A stretch of 14,083 nt of DNA, taken from Candidatus Altarchaeales archaeon. GTDB taxonomy: Archaea; Altiarchaeota; Altiarchaeia; IMC4; SCGC-AAA252-I15. Numbering within the stretch: position 1 is the stretch's first letter; the number at the start of each line of letters is the position of its first letter. Below are positions 5,415 through 12,315 of the stretch, in pieces. The translations under genes were made by a program, and so were the position numbers. The stretch is taken from contig WJJK01000397.1 of NCBI GenBank assembly GCA_014729705.1, positions 1 to 14,083 on the forward strand, read 5' to 3'. Under the pieces are notes generated by a model. That model saw nothing but the letters and a program-made list of their open reading frames with translations, was not told the DNA's origin and ran no database searches.

Positions 5415-6478
5415 CCTCGAAAACTGATTCAACCGGAATAGTAGGCTGGGGGGCTTACGTCCCCCGCTTCAGGGTAACCGCCCACGAAATAGCGCAAATC
5501 TGGGGGGACGAAGGCGATAGAATGAGCCGTGGATTAAATGTTGTTGAGAAAAGCGTTCCAGGGATGGATGAAGACGTCGTGACTATATCGGTTGAGGCGG
5601 CCCGCAATGCAGTAGCCCACGCAGGGGTTGAACCTCAAACGATTGGAGCAATATATGTTGGAAGCGAATCCCACCCCTACGTCGTCAAACCCACCGCCAC
5701 AATAGTTGCTGAAGCGATATCAGCCACCCCCGACTTAACAGCAGCGGACATGGAATTTGCGTGTAAGGCGGGTACTGCGGGGATGCAGGCGTGTTTCTCC
5801 CACGTGAAATCAGGCAACATGACGCACGCATTGGCGGTTGGGGCTGACACAAGCCAGGGCAAACCAGGCGACGCCCTTGAATACACCGCAAGCGCAGGCG
5901 GGGCGGCATATATACTGGGGAGGGAAAATGTACTCGCCGAAATCCAAGACACCCTCAGTTTCACAACCGACACCCCTGATTTCTGGAGGCGGGAGGGCCA
6001 GGAGTTCCCCCGACACGGCTCCCGTTTCACCGGCGCGCCCGCCTACTTCAGGCACGTTAGTTCTGCCGCAAAAAATATTTTGGAGAAAAACAACCTCACA
6101 CCCAAAGACTTTGATTTCGCAGTATTCCACCAACCTAATGGACGCTTCCCCCGTAGGGTCGCAGCTAAACTGGGTTTTGAGAAAAAACAGGTTGAGGAGG
6201 GTCTTTTAACCCCTTTGATCGGGAACACCTATTCGGGGGCAACCCCCCTAGGCTTGTCTGCGGTGCTTGATGTTGCGAAACCCGGACACCGTATCCTAGC
6301 TGTGAGCTACGGATCGGGCGCGGGGTCGGACGCATTCATAATCGAGGCCACAGAACTGATTTCAGATAAAAGAAACCCTAAGCCGATACGCCCAACCCTT
6401 GAGGATAAAACCTACATATCCTATGCGCAGTATGCGAAATATAAAAGCAAGATTCTTGAGGTGGGATTGAAAAAATGA
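5411..6478 (+). CDS. Hydroxymethylglutaryl-CoA synthase, archaeal type
   Basis: 355 residues, normal for archaeal HMG-CoA synthase. It condenses acetyl-CoA with acetoacetyl-CoA to HMG-CoA, the second step of the mevalonate route to archaeal membrane lipids. Catalytic residues are visible: the general base E86 in GSESHPYVVKP, the nucleophile C118 in EFACKAGTAGM, and H240 in FHQPNGRFP, with N272 in GNTYSGATPLGL. The N-terminus GIVGWGAYVPRFR (9-21) and the YGSGAGSDAF segment near the C-terminus are also family hallmarks. Archaeal HMG-CoA synthases lack the extra regions of eukaryotic enzymes and work in a complex with the thiolase and DUF35 protein encoded next (structure known from a methanogen, established knowledge). 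The start ATG overlaps the HTH stop, and its stop overlaps the thiolase start, both as ATGA. Confidence 0.97.
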   Translation: MTSKTDSTGIVGWGAYVPRFRVTAHEIAQIWGDEGDRMSRGLNVVEKSVPGMDEDVVTISVEAARNAVAHAGVEPQTIGAIYVGSESHPYVVKPTATIVAEAISATPDLTAADMEFACKAGTAGMQACFSHVKSGNMTHALAVGADTSQGKPGDALEYTASAGGAAYILGRENVLAEIQDTLSFTTDTPDFWRREGQEFPRHGSRFTGAPAYFRHVSSAAKNILEKNNLTPKDFDFAVFHQPNGRFPRRVAAKLGFEKKQVEEGLLTPLIGNTYSGATPLGLSAVLDVAKPGHRILAVSYGSGAGSDAFIIEATELISDKRNPKPIRPTLEDKTYISYAQYAKYKSKILEVGLKK

Positions 6479-7638
6479 ATGTAGGAATAATAGGGGTCGG
6501 GATGACCGGCTTCGGAGAATACTGGGATAAAAGCTTCAAAGACCTAGTGGTTGAAGCAGGATCCAAGGCCATCAAAGACGCAAACATCGAGGGCAGGGAC
6601 ATTGACGCGGCTTTCGCAGGATCCATGACTCCGGGGATGTTCCTGTCTCAGGAGCACGTTGGGGCGTTGGTAGCCGACTACGTGGGGTTAGCCGGCATAC
6701 CCGCAACCCGGGTTGAAGGGGCCTGCGCCTCAGGCGGTCTGGCTCTTCAATCAGCTTACCAAAGCATCAAATCCGGTGAATACGACATCGTCGTCGCCGC
6801 GGGAGCCGAGAAGATGACTGACGTATCTACCGGCCAGGCGACGATAGCCTTAGCTGGCGCATCGGATCAGGAGTGGGAGGCCTTCCACGGCGTAACCTTC
6901 CCCGGATTGTATGCCTTGATGGCTCAAAGACACATGATTGAGTATGGCACGACGGAGGAGCAGCTGGCGCAGGTTGCCGTGAAAAACCATAGAAACGGGG
7001 CACTCAACCCCTATGCCCAATACCGGCGTGAGGTAACCGTAAAGCAGGTGCTTGAGAGCATCCCCATCGCTGACCCACTTAAACTTTTGGACTGCAGCCC
7101 CATAACCGACGGTGCTGCGGTGGTTATCCTGGCTAATGAGGAGAAAACCAGGAGACTCTCTGAAAACCCTGTTTGGATTAAATCAATCGCCTCCGCCACA
7201 GACACCCTAGCCTTACACGATAGGGAGAGCCTGTGTCAGACTAAGGCTGCAGCGTTGGCAGGCAAGAAAGCCTTTATGAAGGCGGATCTTAAACCAAAAG
7301 ACATTGGATTCGCTGAAGTCCACGACTGCTTCACTATAGCCGAGGTTATGGCAGTAGAGAGCCTGGGCTTTTGTGAGGTGGGTGAAGGAGGCGTATTCAC
7401 TGAAAAGGGGGAGACCGCGCTTGACGGCAGCATCCCCGTGAATACGTCTGGAGGCCTTAAATCCAAGGGTCACCCGGTGGGCGCCACAGGCATTGCGCAG
7501 GCGGTTGAATGCGTAACCCAGCTTCGAGGGTTGGCGGGTGAAAGACAGGTTAAAGACAACCCTAGATACGGTATGTCTCATAACGTCGGAGGGTCGGGGG
7601 CGACCGCTGTTGTGACAATATATGAGGGGGGTGCATAA
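6475..7638 (+). CDS. Acetyl-CoA C-acetyltransferase (acetoacetyl-CoA thiolase), archaeal SCP2-like type
   Basis: 387 residues. It condenses two acetyl-CoA to acetoacetyl-CoA, the unfavourable first step of the mevalonate pathway. The nucleophilic cysteine is C84 in VEGACASGG. Further active-site segments are EVHDCFT (281-287, with H283), GGLKSKGHPVGATG (326-339, with H333), and SHNVGGSGAT (368-377). The HDCF and HNVGGSG forms place it in the archaeal/SCP2-like thiolase group rather than the bacterial AtoB type. The start ATG overlaps the HMG-CoA synthase stop. In the known methanogen complex, acetoacetyl-CoA is passed directly to HMG-CoA synthase, with the DUF35 protein holding the two enzymes together. 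The gene order here is the same and the gap to the DUF35 gene is only 3 nt. No HMG-CoA reductase or later mevalonate gene is in the window. Confidence 0.96.
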   Translation: MNVGIIGVGMTGFGEYWDKSFKDLVVEAGSKAIKDANIEGRDIDAAFAGSMTPGMFLSQEHVGALVADYVGLAGIPATRVEGACASGGLALQSAYQSIKSGEYDIVVAAGAEKMTDVSTGQATIALAGASDQEWEAFHGVTFPGLYALMAQRHMIEYGTTEEQLAQVAVKNHRNGALNPYAQYRREVTVKQVLESIPIADPLKLLDCSPITDGAAVVILANEEKTRRLSENPVWIKSIASATDTLALHDRESLCQTKAAALAGKKAFMKADLKPKDIGFAEVHDCFTIAEVMAVESLGFCEVGEGGVFTEKGETALDGSIPVNTSGGLKSKGHPVGATGIAQAVECVTQLRGLAGERQVKDNPRYGMSHNVGGSGATAVVTIYEGGA

Positions 7639-7641
7639 AAG

Positions 7642-8046
7642 ATGACTGAGGGCATCGCCTTACACTGGAGACTAATACAGCCCCGCTATAACCTCGTGGG
7701 AACTGAATGCAGAACCTGCGGCGGAAAGTATTTCCCCCCAAGAAACATCTGCCCCAAATGCAGGCGTAAAAGCCGGATTGAAAAATACAAATTCAGCGGC
7801 AAAGGCGAGGTATTCAGCTACACAATAATACGGGCAACCCCCAAGGGATTCGAGTACCAGAAACCATACCCCGTCGCAGTAATACAGCTTGTGGAGGGGC
7901 CTAAAATAACAGCCCAAATCGTCGACTGCAACCCAGACGAAATCAAAGTCGGGTTGAAAGTAGAATCCTGCTTCAGAAAAATAATAGCAGACGGAGAAGA
8001 AGGCATAATACGCTACGCATACAAATTCAAAAAACAAAAAAACTGA
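7642..8046 (+). CDS. DUF35 zinc-ribbon / OB-fold scaffold protein of the thiolase-HMG-CoA synthase complex
   Basis: 134 residues, standard DUF35 length. An N-terminal helix (IALHWRLIQPRYNLVG, 5-20) precedes a rubredoxin-like zinc ribbon with CRTC (23-26) and CPKC (37-40), then an OB-fold (about 48-130) beginning GKGEVFSYTIIRATP. In archaea this protein bridges the thiolase and HMG-CoA synthase and helps form a shared CoA-binding tunnel; it has no catalysis of its own. The start is 3 nt after the thiolase stop. It is the last gene of the operon: the next gene is convergent, and no T-rich tract on the plus strand follows closely. Family and role are well supported by motif and context. Confidence 0.94.
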   Translation: MTEGIALHWRLIQPRYNLVGTECRTCGGKYFPPRNICPKCRRKSRIEKYKFSGKGEVFSYTIIRATPKGFEYQKPYPVAVIQLVEGPKITAQIVDCNPDEIKVGLKVESCFRKIIADGEEGIIRYAYKFKKQKN

Positions 8047-8066
8047 ATACAAATTATGTGGATGGC

Positions 8067-8096
8067 TTTCTTGAGGAAAAAACAAGAAAAAAACCT
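8067..8096 (-). terminator. U-tract terminator for the MAT gene, with short hairpin
   Basis: Read on the minus strand, this stretch gives ggttttttt, cttg, then tttttt, two T runs of 7 and 6, about 55-80 nt past the MAT stop. On either strand tttcttg (8067-8073) and caagaaa (8083-8089) form a 7-bp stem with a 9-nt loop. T runs of this kind are typical archaeal termination signals. The leftward-running MAT transcript is the likely user. Confidence 0.5.
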
Positions 8097-8131
8097 TTTC
8101 CACAAACTGGCTTTCTGGGAAAATAAGGAAG

Positions 8132-8152
8132 CTAGAGGCGTTAGGCCTCTAG
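8132..8152. terminator. Perfect 8-bp hairpin overlapping the MAT stop codon, between convergent genes
   Basis: ctagaggc (8132-8139) and gcctctag (8145-8152) are exact reverse complements around a 5-nt loop, gttag. The MAT stop codon (8149-8151 on the plus strand) lies inside the right arm. Sitting between two convergent genes, it may protect 3' ends or help stop the rightward mevalonate operon transcript. It has no T run on its plus-strand side, so a classic terminator is not shown. Confidence 0.45.
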
Positions 8153-9321
8153 AAGCATTGGGCTTGGCCTTTCAGGCATTTGGTGGTCATCTGTTGTATG
8201 TTGTCTAACCACTGGTCGGTTATCTGCTGGGCTTTCCCCTTGGTTTCTGGGTCTCCGATTACTTCGATGCTTGCGGCCAGCGGGTTGTTGATTGGCTTGC
8301 CTATCTGGCTCATCAACCGGACGTACACTTGTTCTGCGCCTTCGGCTGCGATATCTTGCGCAATCTCTTTGGATAGGAGATTGTAGAGTTTGCCTACGTG
8401 GTTGACTGGGTTTTTGCCGGCGGTCGCCTCCATGCTCATGGGGCGATAGGGTGTTATCAAGCCGTTTGCGCGGTTGCCGCGGCCCACCGATCCGTCGTCT
8501 CCATGCTCGGCTGAAGTGCCTGTGACAGTCAAAAAGATTTTGCCTTCATCCAGGTTGTCGCCGGTGTTGATGTGTACTTCAACGTCTTGGGATGTGATTT
8601 TTGAGATGAAATCCAGTATCAACTGCTGCTGCTGCTCAATGATGTTGACGTATTCATCCAGGTCCCTGATTTTCTCAGACACCATGGCGTTTGCGATGGT
8701 GAGGATTATTTTTTCGCCGTGGCGCACACCCATAACCTTCACGTCCTGTCCGGATGCGGGGATCTTCTCCTCCATCTCCCCGTTTATGTAGTTCTCGGTT
8801 TCATAAACCAGTTTCTCGGTTAAACTGAATGGGGCGTGGCTCACTCCAAAGCTTGTGTCGTTTGAATGCGGTATCCCCGTGCGCCCGAACACGTCCCTCA
8901 GATCCGTTGAACCCATGCCGATTTTCTGATCCAATATAACGTGTTCCTCAACGTCTATGTAGGGGAAATGCTTTGACAGGTACTCCTTAGCAGAGTCTTT
9001 CACTATCGAGTCGACTGGTATGGGCTCCCTGTCTACTTCCGTGGTAGCCCGACCCGACAATAATATGTATACGGGTTTTATTAATTCTCCCTCCCCGAAT
9101 ACGGGGTTGGATTGTCCTCCAACCAACTCCACCTGATCGGTGTTGTGGTGCATTATCTGGCCGAAACGCTTCATATACTCCTGGGATAAGGCGCGGCTTA
9201 CCGCCTCCGCCAACCCGTCGCAGATGCTGTCTGGGTGTCCCACTCCTTTACGTTCAACCAACTCGATTTCGTGTTTGCTTAGCGGGTTCTCATCCAAGAA
9301 TTCAACTGTGATGTTCTTCAT
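8149..9321 (-). CDS. mat: S-adenosylmethionine synthetase, archaeal type (methionine adenosyltransferase)
   Basis: 390 residues from ATG 9321, matching the roughly 400-residue archaeal MAT family. It makes AdoMet from methionine and ATP with release of phosphate and diphosphate. An upstream in-frame start at 9393 would add 24 Arg-rich residues and run into RadA coding sequence; MKNITVEF at 9321 is the family N-terminus and sits 29 nt from a TATA-like box. Motifs: VERKGVGHPDSICDG (22-36), HHNTDQVEL (58-66), QKIGMGSTDLRD (132-143), TGTSAEHGDDGSVGRGNR (267-284) and the highly conserved GLITPYRPMSMEATAGKN (287-304). The gene follows radA by 29 nt on the same strand. AdoMet is the cofactor of the methylthiotransferase at the left edge, but no direct link is implied. 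Confidence 0.97.
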   Translation of the reverse strand: MKNITVEFLDENPLSKHEIELVERKGVGHPDSICDGLAEAVSRALSQEYMKRFGQIMHHNTDQVELVGGQSNPVFGEGELIKPVYILLSGRATTEVDREPIPVDSIVKDSAKEYLSKHFPYIDVEEHVILDQKIGMGSTDLRDVFGRTGIPHSNDTSFGVSHAPFSLTEKLVYETENYINGEMEEKIPASGQDVKVMGVRHGEKIILTIANAMVSEKIRDLDEYVNIIEQQQQLILDFISKITSQDVEVHINTGDNLDEGKIFLTVTGTSAEHGDDGSVGRGNRANGLITPYRPMSMEATAGKNPVNHVGKLYNLLSKEIAQDIAAEGAEQVYVRLMSQIGKPINNPLAASIEVIGDPETKGKAQQITDQWLDNIQQMTTKCLKGQAQCF

Positions 9322-9346
9322 TTTAGGTACACACAAAAGGAAAATG

Positions 9347-9354
9347 ATTTTTAT
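9347..9354 (-). promoter_or_regulatory. TATA-like box for MAT overlapping the radA stop codon
   Basis: On the minus strand the sequence is ataaaaat, centred about 29 nt before the MAT ATG at 9321, so the message would be leaderless or nearly so. The TAA of radA (9351-9353) lies inside the box. MAT could also be read through from radA. Confidence 0.45.
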
Positions 9355-10283
9355 CCGTCTCTCACGCCGTCTGTTGAGATGTCGAATACGCATTCAGCGT
9401 CCGGCATGCTGGGTGAATCGATTAATTTAGCCACCCTCTTTGTGGCTTTGCCTTTTCTAAGGTAGACTCTGAAGGTTGAGTGGTGTCCTACCACGTGCCC
9501 CCCTATGGGTGAGGTGGGGTCCCCGAACATTATGTCCGGCCGCGACATAACCTGGTTTGTGACTATTACCGCCGCATTATGCAGGTCCGCCAGTCGCCTC
9601 TGCAGAAGGTGCATGTGGCGGTTAAGCTTCTGCTGGCGGTTGGCAAGCGTTCCCCTGCCTGTGTATTCCGCCCTAAAGTGAGCTGTAAGCGAGTCCACCA
9701 CAACCAAACCTATTTTTTTCTCGTCCATTAATTCCGCTGCCTTCTCCGCTAAAAGCATTTGGTGGTCTGAGTTGTATGCACGCGCCACCTGAATGTTTGA
9801 GAGGGCTTCCTCAGGGTCTAGTTCAAGCGCCTTAGACATCTGCTGGATTCGGTCGGGGCGGAACGTGTTTTCAGTGTCTATGTAGACTGCGCCGGCGTCT
9901 AAACCCCCCTTTTCTTTAGGTAGTTGGGCTGTGATTGATAGCTGGTGGGCTATCTGTGTTTTACCTGACCCGAATTTACCGAATAACTCTGTTATCGCCT
10001 GGGTTTCGATTCCGCCTCCGAAAAGGTTGTCAAGCTCTTGTGAGCCTGTGGTGAGTTTGCCTATCTGCTCTCTTTTAGCTAATACGTCGAGGCCGGATTC
10101 GAACCCCATCTTGAGGTTGGTTCTGGCGGCGTCAATGATTTTCTGGGCGGTTGATTCGCCTAATCCTATGTCCATCATCTCGCCGCTTGAGGCTGCGGCG
10201 ATGGCTTCCACCGAAGCGTATCCTGCTTCCCTGAGTTTCTCTGCGATGGTCGCTCCAACACCTGGAAGCTCTTCAATGTCCAT
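9351..10283 (-). CDS. radA: RadA, archaeal DNA repair and recombination protein (Rad51/RecA family)
   Basis: 310 residues from ATG 10283. A TTG at 10295 would add only KPN-type residues and is less likely. RadA forms ATP-dependent filaments on single-stranded DNA and performs homologous pairing. The N-terminal helix-hairpin-helix domain is visible (IEELPGVGATIAEKLREAGY, about 3-22), followed by the linker, polymerisation region (MGFESGLDVL) and the ATPase core: Walker A GKFGSGKT (102-109), YIDTENTFRPDRI (134-146), Walker B GLVVVDSLTAHFRAEY (192-207), the L2-type region and PIGGHVVGH (259-267). There is no intein, a frequent insertion in archaeal radA. One oddity is K103 where the family almost always has Glu (GEFGSGKT). 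The gene lies between LonB and MAT, all leftward, with separate promoters likely. Confidence 0.97.
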   Translation of the reverse strand: MDIEELPGVGATIAEKLREAGYASVEAIAAASSGEMMDIGLGESTAQKIIDAARTNLKMGFESGLDVLAKREQIGKLTTGSQELDNLFGGGIETQAITELFGKFGSGKTQIAHQLSITAQLPKEKGGLDAGAVYIDTENTFRPDRIQQMSKALELDPEEALSNIQVARAYNSDHQMLLAEKAAELMDEKKIGLVVVDSLTAHFRAEYTGRGTLANRQQKLNRHMHLLQRRLADLHNAAVIVTNQVMSRPDIMFGDPTSPIGGHVVGHHSTFRVYLRKGKATKRVAKLIDSPSMPDAECVFDISTDGVRDG

Positions 10284-10310
10284 ATTAGGCTTCAAAATAT
10301 ATGTAGTATG

Positions 10311-10325
10311 TCAATAAAAAAACCC
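10311..10325 (-). promoter_or_regulatory. radA TATA-like box merged with LonB T-tract
   Basis: The minus strand reads gggtttttttattga here. ttttatt is centred about 32 nt before the radA ATG at 10283 and would give a leader of about 5 nt. The same run of seven T (10316-10322), together with aattttattttt at 10338-10348, also lies directly after the LonB stop and may terminate the LonB transcript. A nearer tatatttt (10295-10302) is too close to the ATG to serve as its TATA box. Confidence 0.4.
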
Positions 10326-10347
10326 ACAGAGCAGGGGAAAAATAAAA

Positions 10348-12249
10348 TTAGTCCACTGTTTTCTCTAGTTTCTTTATCAACGTCTCCCCGCCAATCAGAC
10401 TGTGTTTTAACACGTCTATGAGTGTTTTGGCTGTGACTATCTTGATTTTACCTTCATATCTCTTCTCTAGTAACACATCCTTTTCATTGGTTTGGGGTAT
10501 TATGACTTTCTTCAGCCCGGCTTCGATTGCTGCCTCGATTTTCTGGGTGACCCCGCCTATGGGCAGGACCTCCCCTCGCACAGTTAATGATCCGGTCATC
10601 GCAACCGACTGGTCTACTGGTATCGACTGTAGCGCTGATATTACGGCCACCGCCACGGATACGGAGGCGCTGTCGCCTTCCACGCCTTCATAGGTTTGCA
10701 GAAACTGTATGTGGATGTCGTGGTTGGAGACGTCTTTTCCAGATATTTTTTTGATTAACGCGGAGACGTTGGTTACTGCTTCTTTTGCTATTTCCCCTAG
10801 TTTTCCGGTTGCAACTATCAACCCGGATCTCCTGCTTTGGGCGGGCGCCACCTCAGCTACTATCGGAAGCACCGTGCCCCCCTCCCCTATGACGGCCAGC
10901 CCGTTGACTCTGCCTTTCTTGCCCCCCTTTGTTTGGAGTATGTGGTATTCCTTTTTCTTTTCAAGGTATACGTCGCCTACTTGTTGTTCTAGGGTTCTTG
11001 CGGATTTCTTTCCTTCTAAGACGTCTTCGGCTGTAACGTATTTATGGTTTTTTCCGTTGGCTATGTCGCCTGAAGCCCTAATCAATCCTCCAAGCTCCCT
11101 GAACCTTAGGGTGATCTTGTTTTTAGTGCCCGCCTTCCGTTTGGCTTCCCGGATTATCTCTTCCACCGCGTCTTTGGTGAAATGAGGTATCTTCCCGTCT
11201 TTGGTTACTTCCTGGGCTACGAATTGCACCAACTTCTTCCTGTTTTCGTCGGTGTCTTTGATGGTGTCTTTCATAAATATTTCGTATCCGTATCCCCTTA
11301 TCCTTGATCTTAGGGCTGGGTGCATGCCCTCCATTACCTGCAGGTTCCCCGCTGCCACCATGATGAAGTCGCATGGCACGGGGTCGGTCATAACCATAGC
11401 CCCTGAGCTCATCTCGCTTCGCCCGGTTATTGAGAGTTTCTTCTCCTGTAGCGCTGTTAATAGATCCAGCTGGCTTTTGCCTAACACTCCGACTTCGTCT
11501 ATGAACAACACTCCCTTGTTGGCTTTATGGATTAATCCTGCGACGACTCTAAGGTGTGGTGGCGTGCCTAAACCCCCTGATTGTAGGGGGTCGTGTTTCA
11601 CGTCGCCTAGTAGTGCTCCGGCGTGGGCGCCGGTTCCGTCGTGGAAGGGAGCCATCTTTTTCTCGGCGTTGTCTACGATTAACCGGGGTGTTTTTGTCTG
11701 GTTTTTCCCCATCATAGCGCGGATGTTGACTCCGAAAAGCAGAAACATCACTACCCCGAACCCCATCCATGCTGCAAGTAGTATGGTGTCTTGGACTACG
11801 CCTAAAACGTATGCGATTATGGGCAGGAAGAAGAAGAGGAATAGCATTAATGGCACCCTCATGTTGCCTTCCTGGCCTTCGGTTTTTTCTTCTTGGGCGC
11901 GGGCGGCCTTTATTATTTCTCTGCCTTTGCCGGCTTCTACTGTCTGGATTTTGGGGTTGTTTTCATCTTCGAGGTTGGGTAGCGACAGCATGTCTACGAG
12001 GGCTTCGCAGGGTAGTAGTTCCGCCATTGCGTTTGCGAGCATGCTTTTGCCTGTGCCTGGCTCCCCGATTAAAAGCAGGTGTCTTCTTTGTTTAGCGGCC
12101 TTTCGTATTATTTCAACTGCCTTCTTCTGGCCGATTACTTGGTCTATGAGTTTGTCTGGGACTTTTATCTCGTCGGTGTGTTGGAAGTCATCCCAGTTTT
12201 TTATGTCTTCAACGGTTTTTTGACTGCCTTTATTTTTCTCTTTTACCAT
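10348..12249 (-). CDS. lonB: Membrane-anchored ATP-dependent protease LonB, archaeal type
   Basis: 633 residues, the usual size of archaeal LonB. It degrades misfolded and regulatory proteins, including membrane proteins, at the cytoplasmic membrane. Residues 1-130 carry the first part of the AAA+ module with Walker A GEPGTGKS (62-69). Two transmembrane helices are inserted at about 132-151 and 155-173, as in all archaeal LonB, anchoring the hexamer. The AAA+ module then continues with Walker B GVLFIDEVGVL (about 245-255) and a sensor region (ALRSRIRGYGYE). The C-terminal Ser-Lys dyad protease domain shows EGVEGDSASVSVA with S527 and GGVTQKIEAA with K570. The start ATG at 12249 follows a TATA box by about 50 nt. 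The gene has no intein and no frameshift. The neighbour upstream is an unrelated TPR protein with its own terminator-like T run, so LonB is probably monocistronic. Confidence 0.97.
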   Translation of the reverse strand: MVKEKNKGSQKTVEDIKNWDDFQHTDEIKVPDKLIDQVIGQKKAVEIIRKAAKQRRHLLLIGEPGTGKSMLANAMAELLPCEALVDMLSLPNLEDENNPKIQTVEAGKGREIIKAARAQEEKTEGQEGNMRVPLMLFLFFFLPIIAYVLGVVQDTILLAAWMGFGVVMFLLFGVNIRAMMGKNQTKTPRLIVDNAEKKMAPFHDGTGAHAGALLGDVKHDPLQSGGLGTPPHLRVVAGLIHKANKGVLFIDEVGVLGKSQLDLLTALQEKKLSITGRSEMSSGAMVMTDPVPCDFIMVAAGNLQVMEGMHPALRSRIRGYGYEIFMKDTIKDTDENRKKLVQFVAQEVTKDGKIPHFTKDAVEEIIREAKRKAGTKNKITLRFRELGGLIRASGDIANGKNHKYVTAEDVLEGKKSARTLEQQVGDVYLEKKKEYHILQTKGGKKGRVNGLAVIGEGGTVLPIVAEVAPAQSRRSGLIVATGKLGEIAKEAVTNVSALIKKISGKDVSNHDIHIQFLQTYEGVEGDSASVSVAVAVISALQSIPVDQSVAMTGSLTVRGEVLPIGGVTQKIEAAIEAGLKKVIIPQTNEKDVLLEKRYEGKIKIVTAKTLIDVLKHSLIGGETLIKKLEKTVD

Positions 12250-12294
12250 CTTAATGTTTTTTTTTGTGGAGATGTAGAATATGTCTTACTTTAC

Positions 12295-12301
12295 TATAAA
12301 A
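12295..12301 (-). promoter_or_regulatory. TATA box for LonB
   Basis: The minus strand reads cttttatagtaaag; the box ttttata is centred about 49 nt before the LonB ATG, giving a predicted leader near 20 nt. The leader contains a run of nine A (12257-12265) and no Shine-Dalgarno sequence. Just upstream, the minus-strand T-rich ttttt-c-tttt (12299-12308) follows the TPR gene stop and may end that transcript. Confidence 0.5.
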
Positions 12302-12315
12302 GAAAAATTTTTTTT

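Noticed and set aside
5677..6133. Several overlapping antisense frames across HMG-CoA synthase
   Set aside because: GC-rich third positions of a real gene produce these; none has family features.
9322..9393. 24-residue N-terminal extension of MAT
   Set aside because: Arg-rich, overlaps the radA end, and ATG 9321 matches the family N-terminus and promoter spacing.
11201..12223. Long 340-residue open frame on the plus strand opposite LonB
   Set aside because: It mirrors LonB codons, has Ser/Pro-rich composition with no recognisable motif, and LonB itself is complete with all catalytic residues.
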